Position numbers and translations under genes: made by a program. From NCBI RefSeq assembly GCF_900108275.1, contig NZ_FNVD01000004.1, forward strand, positions 124,001 to 188,000: a DNA stretch of 64,000 nt. Direction: 5' to 3'. Origin of the DNA: Jhaorihella thermophila. Its GTDB lineage: Bacteria; Pseudomonadota; Alphaproteobacteria; Rhodobacterales; Rhodobacteraceae. Positions 9,156-19,367 of this stretch are shown piece after piece; the stretch's first letter is position 1; each line of letters begins with the position of its first letter. The notes beneath the pieces are model-generated. The model ran no database searches and was not told the origin of the DNA. It saw only the letters and a program-made list of their open reading frames with translations.

Positions 9156-10964
9156 ATGGCACTGAACGACACCGTGCGGCGCGTGACCGACCGCATCATC
9201 GACCGCAGCAGGGAGACCCGTCGCGCGCATCTGGACCGGATGGCCGCGGCGCGCGAGGCCGGCCCGGCGCGGGCACATCTTTCCTGCAGTGCGCTGGCCC
9301 ATGCGGTGGCCGCCTCTGGCCCGGACAAGGACCGGCTGGCCAAGGGGCACACGCCGAACCTTGGTATCGTCACCGCCTATAACGACATGCTCTCGGCGCA
9401 TCAGCCGTTCGAACGCTTTCCGGACTTGATCCGCGTCGCGGCGCGCGACTCTGGCGCCACAGCACAGGTGGCCGGCGGCGTGCCGGCCATGTGCGACGGG
9501 GTCACGCAGGGGTTTTCGGGGATGGAGCTGAGCCTCTTTTCCCGCGACGTGATCGCGCTTTCGGCCTCGGTCGCGCTCAGCCACAACGTGTTCGACGCCG
9601 CGGTGTTCCTGGGCGTCTGCGACAAGATCGTGCCGGGGCTGGTGATCGCGGCGCAGGCCTTCGGGCATCTGCCGGCCGTGTTCCTGCCCGCCGGTCCGAT
9701 GGAAAGCGGTCTGCCGAACGAGGAAAAGGCCAAGGTGCGCCAGCGATACGCCGCCGGCGAGATCGGGCGCGAAGAACTGATGGCGGCCGAGATGGCCGCT
9801 TATCACGGCCCCGGCACCTGCACCTTTTACGGCACCGCGAACACAAACCAGATGCTGATGGAGTTCATGGGGCTGCATCTGCCCGGCGCCAGCTTCGTGC
9901 ATCCCAACACGCCGCTGCGCGATGCGCTGACGCAGGCGGGGGCGAAACGGGCGCTGGCACTGACCGCGCTTGGCAACGACTATACGCCGGTCTGCGAGGT
10001 GCTGGACGAACGCGCCTTCGTCAACGGGATCGTCGGGCTCAATGCCACGGGCGGGTCCACCAACCTGCTGATCCATCTGGTCGCGATGGCGCGGGCAGGG
10101 GGCATCCTGCTGGACTGGGAGGATTTTGCCGAGCTCTCCGAGGTCACTCCGCTGATGGCGCGGGTCTATCCCAACGGTCTGGCGGACGTGAACCATTTCC
10201 ACGCCGCCGGCGGGTTCGGCTTCATGATCGGCGAGCTGCTGGACGCAGGGCTGCTGCATCCCGACACGCTGACCGTAGCGGGGCGGGGGCTGCACCACTA
10301 CACGCGCGAACCCGTTCTGCGGGACGGCGAACTGACCTGGCGGGACGGCGCGGGGCGCAGCCTGAACGACAGGATCCTGCGCCCGGCCGGCGATCCGTTC
10401 CAACCCACCGGCGGGCTGAAACGCCTGACGGGATCGCTGGGCACGGCGGTGATGAAGGTGTCGGCGGTCGCGCCCGAACATCATGTGGTCGAGGCCCCCG
10501 CGCGGGTCTTCGACGACCAGGATCAGGTCAAGGCGGCGTTCAAGGCCGGCAATCTGAGCGGCGATCTGGTGGTGGTGGTCCGCTTTCAGGGGCCCAAGGC
10601 GAACGGGATGCCCGAACTGCACAGCCTGACGCCGATCCTGTCGATCCTGCAGGGGCGGGGGCAGAAGGTGGCGCTGGTGACAGACGGGCGCATGTCGGGG
10701 GCCTCGGGCAAGGTGCCCGCGGCGATCCATGTCTGCCCTGAGGCCGTAGATGGCGGCCCGATCGCCCGGCTGCGCGACGGCGACCTCGTGCGGGTCGATG
10801 CGCAGGCCGGCAGGCTCGAGATCCTGACCCCCGGCGTGCCGGACCGCCCGGCGGCCGTCGCCGATCTGTCCGCACATCAGCACGGCACCGGGCGCGAACT
10901 CTTCGCCGCATTCCGCCATGCGGTCGGATCGGCCGACCGCGGCGCATCCATATTCGGAGGTTGA
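9156..10964 (+). CDS. edd: Phosphogluconate dehydratase (6-phosphogluconate dehydratase)
   Basis: A 602-residue member of the IlvD/Edd family that converts 6-phosphogluconate to 2-keto-3-deoxy-6-phosphogluconate using a [4Fe-4S] cluster. The signatures [30 protein letters not shown] and [17 protein letters not shown] are intact. The length is typical of Edd (about 600) rather than dihydroxyacid dehydratase. A G-rich Shine-Dalgarno (GAGGGGGGGG) fills the 9-base gap after zwf. eda follows after 4 bases. Together the two make the key steps of the Entner-Doudoroff pathway, the main glucose route in this bacterial group. Confidence 0.95.
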   Translation: MALNDTVRRVTDRIIDRSRETRRAHLDRMAAAREAGPARAHLSCSALAHAVAASGPDKDRLAKGHTPNLGIVTAYNDMLSAHQPFERFPDLIRVAARDSGATAQVAGGVPAMCDGVTQGFSGMELSLFSRDVIALSASVALSHNVFDAAVFLGVCDKIVPGLVIAAQAFGHLPAVFLPAGPMESGLPNEEKAKVRQRYAAGEIGREELMAAEMAAYHGPGTCTFYGTANTNQMLMEFMGLHLPGASFVHPNTPLRDALTQAGAKRALALTALGNDYTPVCEVLDERAFVNGIVGLNATGGSTNLLIHLVAMARAGGILLDWEDFAELSEVTPLMARVYPNGLADVNHFHAAGGFGFMIGELLDAGLLHPDTLTVAGRGLHHYTREPVLRDGELTWRDGAGRSLNDRILRPAGDPFQPTGGLKRLTGSLGTAVMKVSAVAPEHHVVEAPARVFDDQDQVKAAFKAGNLSGDLVVVVRFQGPKANGMPELHSLTPILSILQGRGQKVALVTDGRMSGASGKVPAAIHVCPEAVDGGPIARLRDGDLVRVDAQAGRLEILTPGVPDRPAAVADLSAHQHGTGRELFAAFRHAVGSADRGASIFGG

Positions 10965-10968
10965 CCCC

Positions 10969-11622
10969 ATGGTCCTGACCGCACATGACGCCAGCCGCCG
11001 CACCCGCGAAATCTGCGCGCTGGCCCCCATCATCCCCGTGATCGTCATCGACGACGCCGCCACAGCCCGCCCGCTGGCCGAAGCGCTGGTCGCAGGCGGC
11101 CTGCCAGCGCTCGAGGTCACGTTGCGCACCCGCGCCGCGCTGGAGGCGATCCGCGCGATGGCGCAGGTGCCGGGCGGCGTGGTCGGGGCGGGCACGCTGG
11201 TCACGCCCGCCGACGTGATTGCGGCGAAAGAGGCCGGCGCGCAGTTCGGCGTCTCGCCCGGCGCGACCGACGAGCTGCTGGCGGCTTGCGAAGCGGCAGA
11301 GTTGCCGCTCTTGCCCGGCGCCGCCACCGCGACCGAGGCGATGCGGCTGCTGGCGCGCGGCTATGACATGCTGAAATTCTTCCCCGCCGAAGCCTCGGGC
11401 GGCGCACCGGCGCTCAGGGCCATCGGCGCGCCCCTGCCGCAGATCACCTTCTGCCCCACGGGCGGGGTCAGCCCGGCCAATGCGCGCGACTACTTGGCCC
11501 TGCCCAACGTGATCTGCGCGGGTGGCAGCTGGGTCGCCCCCGCCGACCGCATCGCTGCCGGCGACTGGGCGGCGATCGAGCTTCTGGCCCGCGAGGCCGC
11601 GCAGCTGGAGGGCCACGCATGA
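10969..11622 (+). CDS. eda: 2-dehydro-3-deoxy-phosphogluconate (KDPG) aldolase
   Basis: A 217-residue class I aldolase that cleaves KDPG into pyruvate and glyceraldehyde-3-phosphate. The Schiff-base lysine is K136 in [12 protein letters not shown], and the general-base glutamate is E49 in PALEVTLRT. The segments [11 protein letters not shown] and [12 protein letters not shown] also match the family. The ATG at 10969 follows GGAGG by 8 bases; an upstream in-frame start would read back into edd. Its TGA overlaps the pgi ATG by 4 bases. Many KDPG aldolases also accept the galactose epimer, which fits the KDGal kinase downstream. Confidence 0.94.
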   Translation: MVLTAHDASRRTREICALAPIIPVIVIDDAATARPLAEALVAGGLPALEVTLRTRAALEAIRAMAQVPGGVVGAGTLVTPADVIAAKEAGAQFGVSPGATDELLAACEAAELPLLPGAATATEAMRLLARGYDMLKFFPAEASGGAPALRAIGAPLPQITFCPTGGVSPANARDYLALPNVICAGGSWVAPADRIAAGDWAAIELLAREAAQLEGHA

Positions 11623-13235
11623 GCGATGCGATCTGGCAAAGGCTGGAACGACATCGGGCGGCCACCAGGGACCGCCCGATACTGTCGCTGTTCGACGACC
11701 CTGCCCGGTTCGATGCGTTTTCGGCCGAAGCCGGCGACATGCTGCTCGATTTCTCCAAGACCGCCATCGACCGCGAGGCGCTGGCGCTCTTGCTGGAACT
11801 GGCCGAGGCCCGCGGCGTGGCCGCCCGCCGCGATGCCATGTTCCGGGGCGAGAAGATCAACACCAGCGAAAACCGCGCCGTGCTGCACACCGCGCTGCGG
11901 GCGGGCGAGGATGCCGAACCGCTGATCGTGGACGGCCGTGACGTGCGTCCCGCCGTGGCCGATACCCTGCGCCGTATGGAGCGTTTCGCCGTCGGCGTGC
12001 GTTCGTGCGAGATCACGGCGCCCGGCGGGCAGCCATTCACCGACGTGGTGAATATCGGCATCGGCGGCTCCGACTTGGGCCCCGTGATGGCGACCGCCGC
12101 GCTGGCGCCCTATCACGATGGGCCGCGCGCGCATTTCGTGTCGAACGTGGACGGTGCGCATGTGGCTGACACGCTCAAGGCGCTCGACCCGCGATCCACG
12201 CTGATCGTGATCGCATCCAAGACCTTCACGACGATCGAGACCATGACCAACGCCGCCACCGCGCTGAACTGGCTGCGCGCGGCGGTGGGTGAGGACGCGG
12301 CCGGCCATCTGGCGGCGGTCTCCTCCGCGCTCGACCGCACCGCTGAAATGGGAATCGACCCCGACCGCGTGTTCGGCTTTGCCGACTGGGTCGGCGGGCG
12401 CTACTCGGTTTGGGGGCCGGTGGGGCTGCCTGTGATGCTGGCGGTGGGGCCCGAGAATTTCCGCGCCTTCCTGTCCGGCGGGCGCGCGATGGACGACCAT
12501 TTCCGCACCGCGCCGCCGTCCCGCAACCTGCCGATCCTGCTGGGGCTGGTGGGCCTCTGGCACCGTAACATCTGCGGCTACCCCACACGGGCGGTGCTGC
12601 CCTACGACCAGCGCCTGGCACGCCTGCCGGCCTACCTGCAACAGCTGGACATGGAAAGCAACGGCAAGCGCGTCACCCGCGACGGCGCACCGCTTTCCCG
12701 CGCCACGGGTCCCGTGGTCTGGGGCGAGCCCGGCACCAACGGCCAGCACGCCTTCTACCAACTTTTGCACCAAGGCACCGACATCGTGCCCGCCGAGTTC
12801 CTGATCGCTGCGCAGGGCCACGAGCCGCAGCTGAAGCACCACCACGACCTGCTCAAGGCCAACTGCCTCGCCCAGTCCGAGGCCCTGATGACCGGCCGCA
12901 GTTTCGACCAGGCGATGGAACTCGCCGCGCGCCTCGGTTTCGAAGGCGACGAACGGCACGCCCAGGCCGCGCAACGCACCTTTCCCGGCAACCGGCCATC
13001 GGTGACCATCGCCTATCCCAAGCTCACCCCTTTCACGCTGGGCCAGATCATCGCGCTTTACGAACACCGGGTCTTCGTCGAAGGCACGATCTGGGGCATC
13101 AATTCCTTCGACCAGTGGGGGGTGGAACTGGGCAAGGAACTGGCCAATGCGCTCCTGCCCATGGTGCGGGGCGCGCCGGTCACTGGCAAGGACGGCTCTA
13201 CCGCTGGGCTGCTGAAGCGCCTCGCCTCACGCTGA
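11619..13235 (+). CDS. pgi: Glucose-6-phosphate isomerase
   Basis: A 538-residue enzyme interconverting fructose-6-phosphate and glucose-6-phosphate. It carries both family signatures, [20 protein letters not shown] and the active-site segment [13 protein letters not shown], as well as [11 protein letters not shown] near residue 150. Placed last in zwf-edd-eda-pgi, it would return fructose-6-phosphate to the Entner-Doudoroff route in gluconeogenic or cyclic operation. A repeat with two strong hairpins follows the stop and probably ends the operon. Confidence 0.96.
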   Translation: MSDAIWQRLERHRAATRDRPILSLFDDPARFDAFSAEAGDMLLDFSKTAIDREALALLLELAEARGVAARRDAMFRGEKINTSENRAVLHTALRAGEDAEPLIVDGRDVRPAVADTLRRMERFAVGVRSCEITAPGGQPFTDVVNIGIGGSDLGPVMATAALAPYHDGPRAHFVSNVDGAHVADTLKALDPRSTLIVIASKTFTTIETMTNAATALNWLRAAVGEDAAGHLAAVSSALDRTAEMGIDPDRVFGFADWVGGRYSVWGPVGLPVMLAVGPENFRAFLSGGRAMDDHFRTAPPSRNLPILLGLVGLWHRNICGYPTRAVLPYDQRLARLPAYLQQLDMESNGKRVTRDGAPLSRATGPVVWGEPGTNGQHAFYQLLHQGTDIVPAEFLIAAQGHEPQLKHHHDLLKANCLAQSEALMTGRSFDQAMELAARLGFEGDERHAQAAQRTFPGNRPSVTIAYPKLTPFTLGQIIALYEHRVFVEGTIWGINSFDQWGVELGKELANALLPMVRGAPVTGKDGSTAGLLKRLASR

Positions 13236-13242
13236 TCCGGCC

Positions 13243-13331
13243 TGATCCTTCATCTTGCCGGGAAATACTCCGGGGGAGCGCGAGGGGGCAGCGCCCCCTC
13301 GCCTTGGTCGGATCGGCCAGGCCGATCCGAA
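13243..13331. repeat. Dispersed intergenic repeat, copy 2 (two hairpins)
   Basis: Core CTTCATCTTGCCGGGAAATA then CTCCGGGGG. A 10-bp stem GCGAGGGGGC with AGC loop (13280-13302) follows, and then a second 10-bp stem TCGGATCGGC with CAG loop (13308-13330). It lies directly after pgi and is a plausible operon terminator. Confidence 0.75.
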
Positions 13332-13416
13332 ACACGCCTGACATCATCCGCTCCGATAAAACTGTTTGGGTGCGACAGGCTTGCCGCTATACCTCTGAAC
13401 ACAGAAGGTTTTCGCA

Positions 13417-14325
13417 ATGAGAGGAGCGATGACGGCAAACTGGATCGCGACGGATTGGGGCACATCGCGCCTGCGGGTCTGGGTCATGGACGCCCGGGAC
13501 CAGGTGATCGCGGAACTGTCCTCGGCGCGCGGCGTCAATCTGCTGGGGCCTGCGGACTACGAACCGACGCTACTGGATCTGCTCGAACGCCACCTGCCCA
13601 GGCGCGGCAAGCTGCCGGTCCTGATCTGCGGCATGGCCGGGTCAAGGCAGGGCTGGGTTCAGGCGCCATACGTTTCCGTCCCCTGCGCACCGCCGGATGT
13701 GCGGCAGGCCATGGCAGTGGAAACCGAAGACAAACGCCTGGACGTGCGCATCCTTCCCGGCGTCAGCCAGTCCGATCCCGCCGACGTCATGCGCGGCGAG
13801 GAAACCCGGATCGCCGGCTTCATGGCGGCGCATCCGAATTTCGACGGGGTGGTCTGCCTGCCCGGAACCCATACCAAATGGGTGCAGGTCAGCGCAGGCG
13901 AGATCGTCAGCTTTCGCACCGCGATGACCGGAGAGCTGTTCGCGCTCCTGTCCGACCGCTCGATCCTGCGCCATTCACTGACCGACAAGGGCTGGGATGA
14001 ACCTGCCTTCGTCGCAGCGCTGCAGGACGCGATGGGCGCACCGCAGCACCTCACCGCGCGCCTCTTCGGACTGCGCGCGGAATCGCTGCTGGAGAATCTG
14101 CCGCCGCGCGCGGCCCGGGCGCGCCTGTCGGGGCTGCTGATTGGCGTCGATCTGGCGGGCGCCAAGGGCTATTGGCTCGGTCAGAACGTGGCGGTGGTCG
14201 GTTCCGGCGGGCTGGCGGGCCACTATGTGCGGGCCTTGACGGAACAGGGCGTGGCGCCGCTGCGCGCAGATGCCGCCGACATGACGCTGGCGGGGCTTCG
14301 CGCGGCCAGAAAGGCCGCGGCATGA
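13417..14325 (+). CDS. dgoK: 2-dehydro-3-deoxygalactonokinase
   Basis: A 302-residue sugar-acid kinase of the ASKHA fold. The N-terminal phosphate loop (IATDWGTSRLRVWVMD), VLICGMAGSRQGW and FDGVVCLPGTHTKWVQ are all characteristic of the DgoK family. It phosphorylates 2-keto-3-deoxygalactonate in the De Ley-Doudoroff galactose route. No dgoA aldolase is next to it, but eda lies about 2 kb upstream and could serve. An alternative ATG at 13429 has GAGGAG very close before it; 13417 has GAAGG at a better distance. The stop overlaps the next start by 4 bases. Confidence 0.87.
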   Translation: MRGAMTANWIATDWGTSRLRVWVMDARDQVIAELSSARGVNLLGPADYEPTLLDLLERHLPRRGKLPVLICGMAGSRQGWVQAPYVSVPCAPPDVRQAMAVETEDKRLDVRILPGVSQSDPADVMRGEETRIAGFMAAHPNFDGVVCLPGTHTKWVQVSAGEIVSFRTAMTGELFALLSDRSILRHSLTDKGWDEPAFVAALQDAMGAPQHLTARLFGLRAESLLENLPPRAARARLSGLLIGVDLAGAKGYWLGQNVAVVGSGGLAGHYVRALTEQGVAPLRADAADMTLAGLRAARKAAA

Positions 14326-15170
14326 CCGTCGAAATCCACGACGACCGGATCTGCGAACTCGGCGAGGGGCCACTGTGGCACCCCGAACGCGAACAGCTCT
14401 TCTGGTTCGACATCCTGGGCAAGCGCCTGATGGCGACCGAAAACGGCGCTCCGCAAGAATGGCGGTTCGGCCGGCATGTCTCGGCCGCGGGCTGGGTGGA
14501 CCGCGACCGACTGCTGATTGCCTCCGAAACCGGGCTTTTGGTGTTCGATCGGGAAAGCGGTGCCGAAATTCCCGTCGCGGCGATCGAGGCCGACAATCCG
14601 GTGACCCGTTCCAATGACGGGCGGGCCGACCCGTGGGGCGGGTTCTGGATCGGCACGATGGGCAAGAATTTCGAACCCTACGCGGGGTCGATCTGGCGCT
14701 GGTATCGCGGGCGGCTGCGGCGGCTGTTCGACAGGATCACCGTGCCGAACGCGATCTGCTTCTCTCCCGACCGGCAATGGGCCTATTTCACCGACACTTG
14801 GAGCCGCCGCGTGATGCGCCAGACGCTGGGGTCGGACGGCTGGCCGAAGGGCGACCCGGAGCTCTTCCTCGACCTGCGCGAGGACGCGCTGAACCCGGAC
14901 GGCGCGGTGGTGGATGCCGAGGGCTGTTTCTGGGTCGCTCAATGGGGGGCCGCAAGGGTCGCGCGCTATTCGCCGGACGCCACATTCCTGTCGGCACTCG
15001 AGGTGCCCGCGCAACAGGCCAGCTGCCCGGCCTTCGGAGGCCCGGACCTCTCCCGGCTTTTCGTCACCTCCGCCCGCACCGGCCTGAAGGATCCCGGTCG
15101 CGACGATGGCCGAACCTTTTCGGCCGAGATCGGCATCAAGGGCCAGGCCGAGCATCGCGTGATCCTGTAG
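14322..15170 (+). CDS. SMP-30/gluconolactonase-family lactonase
   Basis: A 282-residue six-bladed beta-propeller hydrolase. The metal-site residues of the family are recognisable: the glutamate in LGEGPLWHPE, the asparagines in TRSNDGRADPWGGFWIGTMG and VPNAICFSPD, and the aspartate in LNPDGAVVDAEGCFW. Such enzymes open aldonolactones (gluconolactone, galactonolactone, arabinolactone) or related esters. Coupling to dgoK by a 4-base overlap suggests a galactonolactone or similar sugar-lactone substrate. It might also help hydrolyse lactones from the Zwf route, as no pgl gene is adjacent, but phosphorylated substrates are not typical of the family. Confidence 0.82.
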   Translation: MTVEIHDDRICELGEGPLWHPEREQLFWFDILGKRLMATENGAPQEWRFGRHVSAAGWVDRDRLLIASETGLLVFDRESGAEIPVAAIEADNPVTRSNDGRADPWGGFWIGTMGKNFEPYAGSIWRWYRGRLRRLFDRITVPNAICFSPDRQWAYFTDTWSRRVMRQTLGSDGWPKGDPELFLDLREDALNPDGAVVDAEGCFWVAQWGAARVARYSPDATFLSALEVPAQQASCPAFGGPDLSRLFVTSARTGLKDPGRDDGRTFSAEIGIKGQAEHRVIL

Positions 15171-15206
15171 CCGCGCCACCCGCGGCAGGCACCGGCGCGC
15201 CGCGCC

Positions 15207-15272
15207 CCTTCATCTTGTCTCAAATACTCTGGGGTGAATGCCCCGCAGGGGCAGAGGGGCAAAGCCCCTCGA
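15207..15272. repeat. Dispersed intergenic repeat, copy 3
   Basis: Core CCTTCATCTTGTCTCAAATA then CTCTGGGG. It is followed by TGCCCC-GCA-GGGGCA (15239-15253) and GAGGGGC-AAA-GCCCCTC (15254-15270). It sits between the convergent lactonase and dxs genes and could serve as a bidirectional terminator. Confidence 0.75.
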
Positions 15273-15299
15273 TCCGGCCTCCGCCGCCGGCCTACCGGG

Positions 15300-17228
15300 T
15301 CACGCCCGCTTGCCCGCCAGCGACGCCACGCCCAGAACCTCCAGCACCTTCGCCTCGATCTGCGGCGCGTTGAGCCCGGCCTCGTCATACATGTCATACG
15401 GCGCGGCATGGTCGATGAACCGATCCGGCAGGGTCATCGACCGGAACTTCAGCCCCCCATCGAACGCGCCTTCTTCGGCCAGAAGCTGCGCCACATGGCT
15501 GCCGAATCCGCCGACCGCGCCTTCCTCTATGGTGATCAGCGCCTCGTGATCAGCGGCCAGCCGCAGGATCAGATCACGGTCCAGCGGCTTGGCGAACCGC
15601 GCATCGGCCACCGTTGGCTCGATCCCCCGCGCGGCCAGAGACTCTGCGGCCTTCAGTACCTCCGAGAGCCGCGTGCCGAGCGACAGGATCGCCACGCGCG
15701 CGCCTTCGCGGATCATGCGGCCCTTGCCAATCTCCAGCACCTCGCCCACCTCCGGCAGGTCCACGCCGACCCCTTCTCCGCGCGGATAGCGAAAGGCGAT
15801 CGGGCCTTCGTCATGCGCGGCCGCCGTTGTCACCATGTGCACCAGTTCGGCCTCGTCCGCCGCGGCCATCACCACCATGCCCGGCAGGTTCGCGAGGAAC
15901 GCGATGTCGAAGGCCCCCGCATGCGTCGGCCCGTCCGCCCCCACAAGCCCCGCGCGGTCGATGGCAAAGCGCACCGGCAGCCCCTGCACAGCCACGTCAT
16001 GCACCACCTGGTCATAGCCGCGCTGCAAAAAGGTCGAATACATCGCGCAGAACGGCTTCATCCCGCCTGCCGCCAGCCCGGCGCAGAAGGTCACCCCGTG
16101 CTGCTCGGCAATGGAGACGTCAAAACAGCGCGACGGGAACCGCTCGGCCATCAGGTTCAGGCCCGTCCCGTCCGGCATCGCCGCCGTCACCGCCACGACC
16201 CTGTCGTCCTGCTCGGCCAGCTTCACCAGCGTTCTGCCGAACACGCTGGTATAGCTCGGCGCGTTCGACGGGGCCTTCTTCTGCTCGCCGGTCACCACGT
16301 CGAATTTCGCCGTCGCGTGCCCCCGGTCGCGGGCGGCCTCGGCCGGAGCATAGCCCTTGCCCTTTTTCGTCACTACATGCACCAGCACCGGCCGCGTCGC
16401 CCGCGCCCGCACCGTGCGCAGCACCGGCAGCAGTTGATCCAGATCGTGCCCGTCGATCGGCCCGACGTAAGAGAACCCCAGTTCCTCGAACAGGGTGCCG
16501 CCGATCGTCATGCCCTTGATCATCTCCTTGGCGCGCTTGGCGCCTTCGCGGAACGGTTCCGGCAGCAGCGACACCGCGCCCTTGGCGGCGGCCTTCAGTT
16601 CCTGATAGGGCGCCCCGGCATAAAGCCGCGACAGATAGGAGGACAGCGCCCCCACGGGCGGCGCGATGCTCATGTCGTTGTCGTTGAGGATGACGATCAT
16701 CCGCTTCTTCAGATGGCCGGCATTGTTCATCGCCTCGAACGCCATGCCCGCGCTCATCGCGCCGTCGCCGATCACCGCCACCGCGTCGCCGATCCCTTCG
16801 GGGATCACCCCGCCCAGATCCCGCGCCACCGCAAACCCCAGCGCCGCGCTGATCGAGGTCGAAGAATGCCCCGCCCCGAACGGATCATAGGGGCTCTCGG
16901 CGCGCTTGGTGAACCCGCTCAGGCCGCCCTTCTGCCGCAGCGTGCGAATACGGTCGCGCCGGCCGGTCAGGATCTTGTGCGGATAGCACTGGTGGCCCAC
17001 GTCCCAGATGATCTTGTCGCGCGGCGCTTCGAACACCGCGTGCAGCGCGACGGTCAGCTCCACCACGCCCAGCCCGGCGCCCAGATGCCCGCCGGTCTGC
17101 GACACGGCGGCGATGGTTTCGGCCCGCAGCTCCCGCGCCAGCTGCGCCAGCTGGGCGTCGGAAAACTGTCGCAGATCGGCCGGGCGATTCACGAGATCCA
17201 GAAGCGGTGTGTTCGGTCGGTCGGGCAC
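15300..17228 (-). CDS. dxs: 1-deoxy-D-xylulose-5-phosphate synthase
   Basis: A 642-residue thiamine-diphosphate enzyme joining pyruvate and glyceraldehyde-3-phosphate, the first step of the MEP isoprenoid pathway. Intact motifs are [18 protein letters not shown], the ThDP motif [18 protein letters not shown] and the transketolase-like [18 protein letters not shown]. The GTG at 17228 is preferred: GGGAGG lies 5 bases upstream and the protein then begins [10 protein letters not shown] as in homologues. A TTG 7 codons earlier has no Shine-Dalgarno. It follows ispA in the same operon, coupling precursor supply to chain elongation. Confidence 0.95.
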   Translation of the reverse strand: MPDRPNTPLLDLVNRPADLRQFSDAQLAQLARELRAETIAAVSQTGGHLGAGLGVVELTVALHAVFEAPRDKIIWDVGHQCYPHKILTGRRDRIRTLRQKGGLSGFTKRAESPYDPFGAGHSSTSISAALGFAVARDLGGVIPEGIGDAVAVIGDGAMSAGMAFEAMNNAGHLKKRMIVILNDNDMSIAPPVGALSSYLSRLYAGAPYQELKAAAKGAVSLLPEPFREGAKRAKEMIKGMTIGGTLFEELGFSYVGPIDGHDLDQLLPVLRTVRARATRPVLVHVVTKKGKGYAPAEAARDRGHATAKFDVVTGEQKKAPSNAPSYTSVFGRTLVKLAEQDDRVVAVTAAMPDGTGLNLMAERFPSRCFDVSIAEQHGVTFCAGLAAGGMKPFCAMYSTFLQRGYDQVVHDVAVQGLPVRFAIDRAGLVGADGPTHAGAFDIAFLANLPGMVVMAAADEAELVHMVTTAAAHDEGPIAFRYPRGEGVGVDLPEVGEVLEIGKGRMIREGARVAILSLGTRLSEVLKAAESLAARGIEPTVADARFAKPLDRDLILRLAADHEALITIEEGAVGGFGSHVAQLLAEEGAFDGGLKFRSMTLPDRFIDHAAPYDMYDEAGLNAPQIEAKVLEVLGVASLAGKRA

Positions 17229-17252
17229 GCGCGCCTCCCAAGGCGGCAAGTT

Positions 17253-18119
17253 TCAGCTTTTGCGCGAGATAACGAAGCGCGCCGCCTCTCGCAAGCATTC
17301 CGCCCTTTCGCCATAGGGGTCAAGGGCCGAACAGGCGGTTTCCACCAGCTCCGCCGCGCGCGCCTTGGCGCCATCCAGCCCCAGCAGCGACACAAAGGTC
17401 GCCTTGCCGCGCCCCGCATCCTTCTGCAGCCGCTTGCCTGCCTTGGCAACATCGCCCTCCACATCCAGGATGTCATCGGCAATCTGAAAGGCAAGCCCCA
17501 GCGCGCGCGCATAGGCCGCCAGCGGCCCGGGATCCGCCCCGGCCAGCCGGGCGCCCGCACAGGCGGACCACTCGATCAGCGCCCCGGTCTTGCCCGCCTG
17601 CAGCGCGATGACCTGATCGAGCGTCAAGGGCTCGGCCGCGCTCTCGGCCGCCATATCCAGCGCCTGTCCCAGCACCATGCCGCCCGCGCCGGCCGCGCGC
17701 GCCAGCGTCAGCGCCAGATCCGCCCGCACCGCCGCGTCGCCGCATTCGGGATGCGCCGCCAGCTCGAAGGCCAGCGCCTGCAGCGCATCGCCCACCAGAA
17801 CGGCGGTGCCGTCATCCCATTTCACATGCACCGTCGGCCGGCCGCGCCGCAGGTCGTCGTCATCCATGCAGGGCAAATCGTCATGCACCAGGCTGTAGGC
17901 ATGCATCGCCTCGATCGCCGCCGCCGGCCAGATCGCGCGACCCTCGTCCACGCCATGCAGTCGCGCGCTCTCCATCACCAGAAACCCGCGCAGCCGCTTG
18001 CCGCCCTCGGTCGCCCAGGCCATGCCCTGCACCACCGGCAGATCGTCGAACCCGCGCAGCACCCGGTCGATATGCGCCTGGATCCGCGCCGCATCCGCGG
18101 CCAGCCGTTGCCGGAACAT
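17253..18119 (-). CDS. ispA: Polyprenyl synthetase (farnesyl/geranyl diphosphate synthase)
   Basis: A 288-residue trans-prenyltransferase. The first aspartate-rich motif is DDLPCMD (80-86), with the spacing of bacterial short-chain FPP synthases, and the second is in FQIADDILDVEGD. GGKRLRGFL near residue 40 and QAGKTGALIEW also match. It condenses IPP with DMAPP and GPP to make farnesyl diphosphate for quinones, hopanoids or carotenoids. The start abuts the xseB stop with no gap, and dxs follows, the standard alphaproteobacterial xseB-ispA-dxs arrangement. Confidence 0.94.
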   Translation of the reverse strand: MFRQRLAADAARIQAHIDRVLRGFDDLPVVQGMAWATEGGKRLRGFLVMESARLHGVDEGRAIWPAAAIEAMHAYSLVHDDLPCMDDDDLRRGRPTVHVKWDDGTAVLVGDALQALAFELAAHPECGDAAVRADLALTLARAAGAGGMVLGQALDMAAESAAEPLTLDQVIALQAGKTGALIEWSACAGARLAGADPGPLAAYARALGLAFQIADDILDVEGDVAKAGKRLQKDAGRGKATFVSLLGLDGAKARAAELVETACSALDPYGERAECLREAARFVISRKS

Positions 18120-18371
18120 TCACATGCCTTCGACGGGTTTGGTCCCGGTCGGAGTCCCGTCCGCATCCAGCGTGATCTGCGCCACTTTCTCTTCGGCGCG
18201 GGCCAGTTCCTCTTCGCAGCGCTTCTTCAGCGCAGCGCCGCGTTCATAGAGCGTGATCGATTCGTCCAGCGCCACGTCGCCGCGTTCCAGCCGCGTGACC
18301 ACGGCTTCCAGCTCGCGCATGGCTTCCTCGAACGTCATCTCTTCAACGGGCTTTTCGGCTGTCTCGGTCAT
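18120..18371 (-). CDS. xseB: Exodeoxyribonuclease VII small subunit
   Basis: An 83-residue acidic helical protein with the XseB pattern: MTFEEAMRELEAVVTRLERG, then LDESITLYERGAALKKRCEE. Several copies bind the XseA catalytic subunit and regulate processive degradation of single-stranded DNA. xseA is not in the window. The ATG overlaps the stop of the upstream deacetylase gene by 4 bases, and its own TGA abuts the ispA ATG, so all are one transcript. Confidence 0.93.
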   Translation of the reverse strand: MTETAEKPVEEMTFEEAMRELEAVVTRLERGDVALDESITLYERGAALKKRCEEELARAEEKVAQITLDADGTPTGTKPVEGM

Positions 18372-19291
18372 GTCGCGGCCTTCATCATCACTTCCACCTG
18401 CGCCTTCACCCCGGCGCTCAGCGCAGTCAGATCATAACCGCCCTCCAGAGTCGAGACGATCCGGCCGCCGCACAACGCATCGGCCAGCGCGCAGATCTCC
18501 TCCATGATCCAGCGGTAATCCTCGGTCTGCCATTCCAGGTTCGCCAGCGGATCCTCGGCATGGGCGTCGAACCCGGCCGAGACGATGATGATATCCGCCC
18601 CGAACCTGCGCACCCGGTCAAAGGCGCGGCTCCAGGCGGCGCGCATCTCGGCCCCGCCGCTGCCGGGGGGCAAGGGCATGTTCATCACCGTGCCATGCGG
18701 CCCCGTGTCCTCGGCCCGCCCGGTGCCAGGCCACAACGGCATCTGGTGCGAGGACACGAACAGCACCCGCGGGTCGTCCTCCAGCAACGCCTGCGTGCCG
18801 TTGCCGTGATGCACGTCGAAATCCAGCACCGCGACCCGGCCTGCGCCGTGGAATTCCAGCGCGTGTTTGGCGCCGATCGCCGCATTGCCGAACAGGCAGA
18901 ACCCCATCGGCGTCTCGGCCTCGGCATGATGGCCCGGCGGGCGCACCGCGCAAAAGGCATTCTTCGCCTCGCCGCCCGTCACCATGTCCACCGCGCGCAC
19001 CACTGCGCCGACGGCCCGAAACGCCGCATCCAGCGACCCCGGCGACATCCATGTGTCGGCATCAAGCCGCGCGAAACGCGTCTCGGGCCGCATCTCGCGC
19101 AGGTAATCGACATATCGTTGCGGATGCACCCGAAGAATGTCGTCGTCCGCCGCCATCGGCGCCGTGACACGATTCAGCGCGAGCGGTTCCAGCGCATGCA
19201 GCACATGCTCCAGCCGCGCCACCCGTTCGGGATGTCCCTCGGGCGTCACGTGATTCAAACAGTCCGCATGGGTCAGCAACGCCGTTTTCAT
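18368..19291 (-). CDS. Histone deacetylase-family (acetoin-utilisation/HDAC-like) hydrolase
   Basis: A 307-residue arginase-deacetylase-fold protein. The zinc site and charge-relay motifs are complete: RPPGHHAE, DFDVHHGNGTQ, SAGFDAH and EGGYDL. Bacterial members act as deacetylases on polyamines, small molecules or proteins. No substrate can be inferred here. The start at 19291 gives MKTALLTHADCLNHVTPEGH, matching the family N-terminus; the open frame extends further upstream through a repeat element but without a plausible protein. It is the first gene of the HDAC-xseB-ispA-dxs operon. Confidence 0.92.
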   Translation of the reverse strand: MKTALLTHADCLNHVTPEGHPERVARLEHVLHALEPLALNRVTAPMAADDDILRVHPQRYVDYLREMRPETRFARLDADTWMSPGSLDAAFRAVGAVVRAVDMVTGGEAKNAFCAVRPPGHHAEAETPMGFCLFGNAAIGAKHALEFHGAGRVAVLDFDVHHGNGTQALLEDDPRVLFVSSHQMPLWPGTGRAEDTGPHGTVMNMPLPPGSGGAEMRAAWSRAFDRVRRFGADIIIVSAGFDAHAEDPLANLEWQTEDYRWIMEEICALADALCGGRIVSTLEGGYDLTALSAGVKAQVEVMMKAAT

Positions 19292-19301
19292 CTCTTTCCC
19301 C

Positions 19302-19357
19302 GACTCTTCCTCTTGCTTCAAATATCTCCGCCGGAGGCACGGCCCGTCAGGGCCGTC
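19302..19357. repeat. Dispersed intergenic repeat, copy 4
   Basis: Core CTTCCTCTTGCTTCAAATAT followed by CTCCGCCGGAGG, then a 7-bp hairpin ACGGCCC-GTCA-GGGCCGT (19339-19356). It lies between the petR stop and the deacetylase start, both on the minus strand. This copy diverges most in its hairpin sequence while keeping the core. Confidence 0.65.
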
Positions 19358-19367
19358 CCGCGCCCTC

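Noticed and set aside
7695-11327. Very long open frame on the minus strand opposite zwf, edd and eda
   Set aside because: It mirrors the codon pattern of the genes on the other strand, is rich in Arg, His and Gly, and has no recognisable domain or ribosome site.
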